The notes under the pieces were generated by a model. That model was given only the letters and a program-made list of their open reading frames with translations, made no database searches and was not told the DNA's origin. A stretch of 64,000 nucleotides of DNA from JAWKOK01 sp963765875 (GTDB lineage Bacteria > Chloroflexota > Anaerolineae > Caldilineales > Caldilineaceae). Location: the NCBI GenBank assembly GCA_963765875.1, contig CAVXYK010000010.1, forward strand, positions 243,250 through 307,249, written 5' to 3'. A program made the translations under genes and the position numbers. Below, piece by piece: positions 62,802-64,000 of this stretch (the stretch's first letter is position 1; every line of letters starts with the position of its first letter).

Positions 62802-63633
62802 ATGTGGAACAAACTCTTCACCAAACGTCAGACAACCAACTCGAACGGCACGGCTCCATGGACGACGCAGGGTGGCGCATCGCTCATCGAACTGCGGTCG
62901 GTCGAGAAGGCCTATGACACGGCGGCGGGTGAGTTCCTGGCGCTCAAGGAGGTCGACTTGACCGTCGATCCCGGCGAGTTTGTGGCGGTGGTCGGCAAGT
63001 CGGGCAGCGGCAAGTCGACGTTGAGCAACATGATCACCGGCATTGACCGGCCGACGCAGGGCGAGGTGCTGGTTGCAGGCACGCGGGTCCATACGCTCAA
63101 GGAGGGGCAGATCGCCTCGTGGCGCGGCCTCAACATCGGCGTCGTCTTCCAGTTCTTCCAGCTGCTGCCGACGCTCTCCGTGATAGAAAACGTGATGCTG
63201 CCAATGGACTTCTGCAATGTCTACAAGAGCAAAGATCGTCGAGCCTATGCCATGGCACTCCTGGAACGAGTCGACATGGCAGACCAGGCAGACAAACTGC
63301 CGACTGCATTGTCGGGCGGCCAGCAACAGCGGGTGGCCATCGCGCGTGCTCTGGCCAACGATCCGCCCATCATCGTCGCCGACGAGCCGACCGGCAATCT
63401 GGATTCCAGGACGGCGGATGCCGTCTTCCAGCTTTTCGAGGAGCTGGTCGCCGGCGGCAAGACGCATCCTGATGGTCACCCATGATGATGACCTGGCCCA
63501 CCGGGTGACGCGCACCGTCACCATCGCTGACGGTGAAATCGTGGGCGATGAACGGTCGGCCCCGGCTTGGCAACAGAATGGCGCGCCGGGTGGCGGGCCA
63601 TCCAACCAATTGCTCCGTCCAATGGTAAGATGA
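62802..63633 (+). CDS. LolD/MacB-type ABC transporter ATP-binding protein, frameshifted
   Basis: ATG at 62802 opens MWNKLFTK; the longer upstream frame is not supported. Motifs: Walker A GKSGSGKST, Q-loop VFQFFQLLPTLSVIENVMLP, signature LSGGQQQRVAIARALAND, Walker B IIVADEPTGNLDS. The frame breaks at VAGGKT, and the normal ending ILMVTHDDDLAHRVTRTVTI, ADGEIVGDE continues in +1 to 63633. An extra C at about 63464 explains it. It powers the FtsX/MacB-like permease that follows. Confidence 0.85.
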
Positions 63634-63679
63634 GCAACCGCATATCCCGCGTTATCAATCCCTGCACCAGAGGTGAGTT

Positions 63680-64000
63680 ATGCTTAGTTTCCAATTATTG
63701 AGTCCCCGATGGATGAAAGTGGTGCGCGACCTCTGGTCGAATCGCATGCGTACGGTGCTGGTCGTGGCCTCCATCGCCGTCGGCATCTTTGCTGTGGGCA
63801 CCGTGCAACAGTTGAGCACGGTCATCCTGGGCGAGATGCAAGCGGTCTACGAAACCAGCAACGCCTCGCATGCCACCATTTTTGCGACCGGTCTCGACGA
63901 AGATATGCTGTCGACCATCGAACATATGCCCGAAGTGGCAGCGGCCGAAGGACGCGGCACAGCGACTATCAAGGTCGAGGTGACGCCAGGCCAGTGGGAA
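63680..64000 (+). CDS. FtsX/MacB-like ABC transporter permease, 3-prime end outside window
   Basis: ATG at 63680 follows an AGAGGTGAG site and the frame stays open to the window end (107 codons seen). It reads MLSFQLLSPRWMKVVRDLWS, NRMRTVLVVASIAVGIFAVG with the first membrane helix, then the start of an extracytoplasmic MacB-like periplasmic core domain (EDMLSTIEHMPEVAAAEGRG). It is the permease partner of the ATPase 47 bases upstream. Such exporters move lipids, peptides or antibiotics. Confidence 0.8.
   Translation, partial: MLSFQLLSPRWMKVVRDLWSNRMRTVLVVASIAVGIFAVGTVQQLSTVILGEMQAVYETSNASHATIFATGLDEDMLSTIEHMPEVAAAEGRGTATIKVEVTPGQWE

Noticed and set aside
1..64000. CRISPR array, tRNA or rRNA genes
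   Set aside because: No regularly spaced direct repeats and no cloverleaf or rRNA signature were noticed; a covariance-model scan would be decisive.

Overview
The window looks like a chromosomal segment of a Chloroflexota bacterium, probably Caldilineaceae or a nearby Anaerolineae/Caldilineae group. That is an inference. It rests on fairly high G+C, the mix of ribose-type and TrpXYZ-type ABC transporters, NarL-type two-component genes next to LolD/MacB-type ABC genes, a secreted peptidase ending in an FLPMVN-like tail, many antitoxin genes, and dense intergenic palindromes. No rRNA, tRNA or CRISPR array was recognised.

Layout. 0.4-4.5 kb: a phosphotransferase, then a run of antitoxin-type genes (BrnT/BrnA-like, CopG-like, two HigA, MNT with a decayed HEPN) and a PD-(D/E)XK nuclease. 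4.6-10.5 kb: methyltransferase, oligogalacturonate lyase-like propeller, beta-helix protein, a DUF559-SRPBCC fusion and an arylamine N-acetyltransferase. 10.9-15.3 kb: Zn-alcohol dehydrogenase, carboxyethylornithine synthase-like gene, DUF4386 protein and an unknown protein. 15.4-21.8 kb: a rearranged island with two chimeric dehydrogenase fragments, an MNT/HEPN pair whose HEPN is interrupted, an IS4-like element, a DUF4258/YgiT pair, an intact threitol/erythritol-type dehydrogenase and an SIS isomerase. 22.3-26.2 kb: a four-gene overlapping operon (P450, lycopene cyclase-domain protein, PlsY-like acyltransferase, GT2) that looks like a pathway for a modified carotenoid. 26.2-28.1 kb: a c-type cytochrome lipoprotein and a DUF2202 protein on the minus strand.

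28.4-38.6 kb is a sugar locus: xylulokinase-like FGGY kinase, PfkB kinase, ribose-type ABC importer, DUF4432 protein and an L-fucose/D-arabinose isomerase. 38.9-49 kb holds small accessory genes: a PIN toxin pair, a large secreted M28 peptidase, a DUF6946-like nuclease, a glycosylase-fold-like protein, NUDIX, a sulfatase, a VOC-MazF fusion and a DinB-like protein. 49.1-52.4 kb is a three-gene TrpXYZ-type ABC transporter. 52.6-64 kb holds a response regulator, a Gfo/Idh oxidoreductase, an IS3 element, an MscS channel, a lipoprotein with two tandem solute-binding modules, a sensor kinase, and the start of a LolD/MacB-type ABC exporter.

At least twelve otherwise well-conserved reading frames carry one frameshift each (two in the tandem binding protein), and most need removal of one extra base. 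This points to uncorrected sequence errors more than to decay. These genes are given as single loci across the shift. A smaller set (two HEPN toxins, two chimeric dehydrogenases, a GNAT tail) shows deletions, truncation or nonsense changes and is called pseudogenic.
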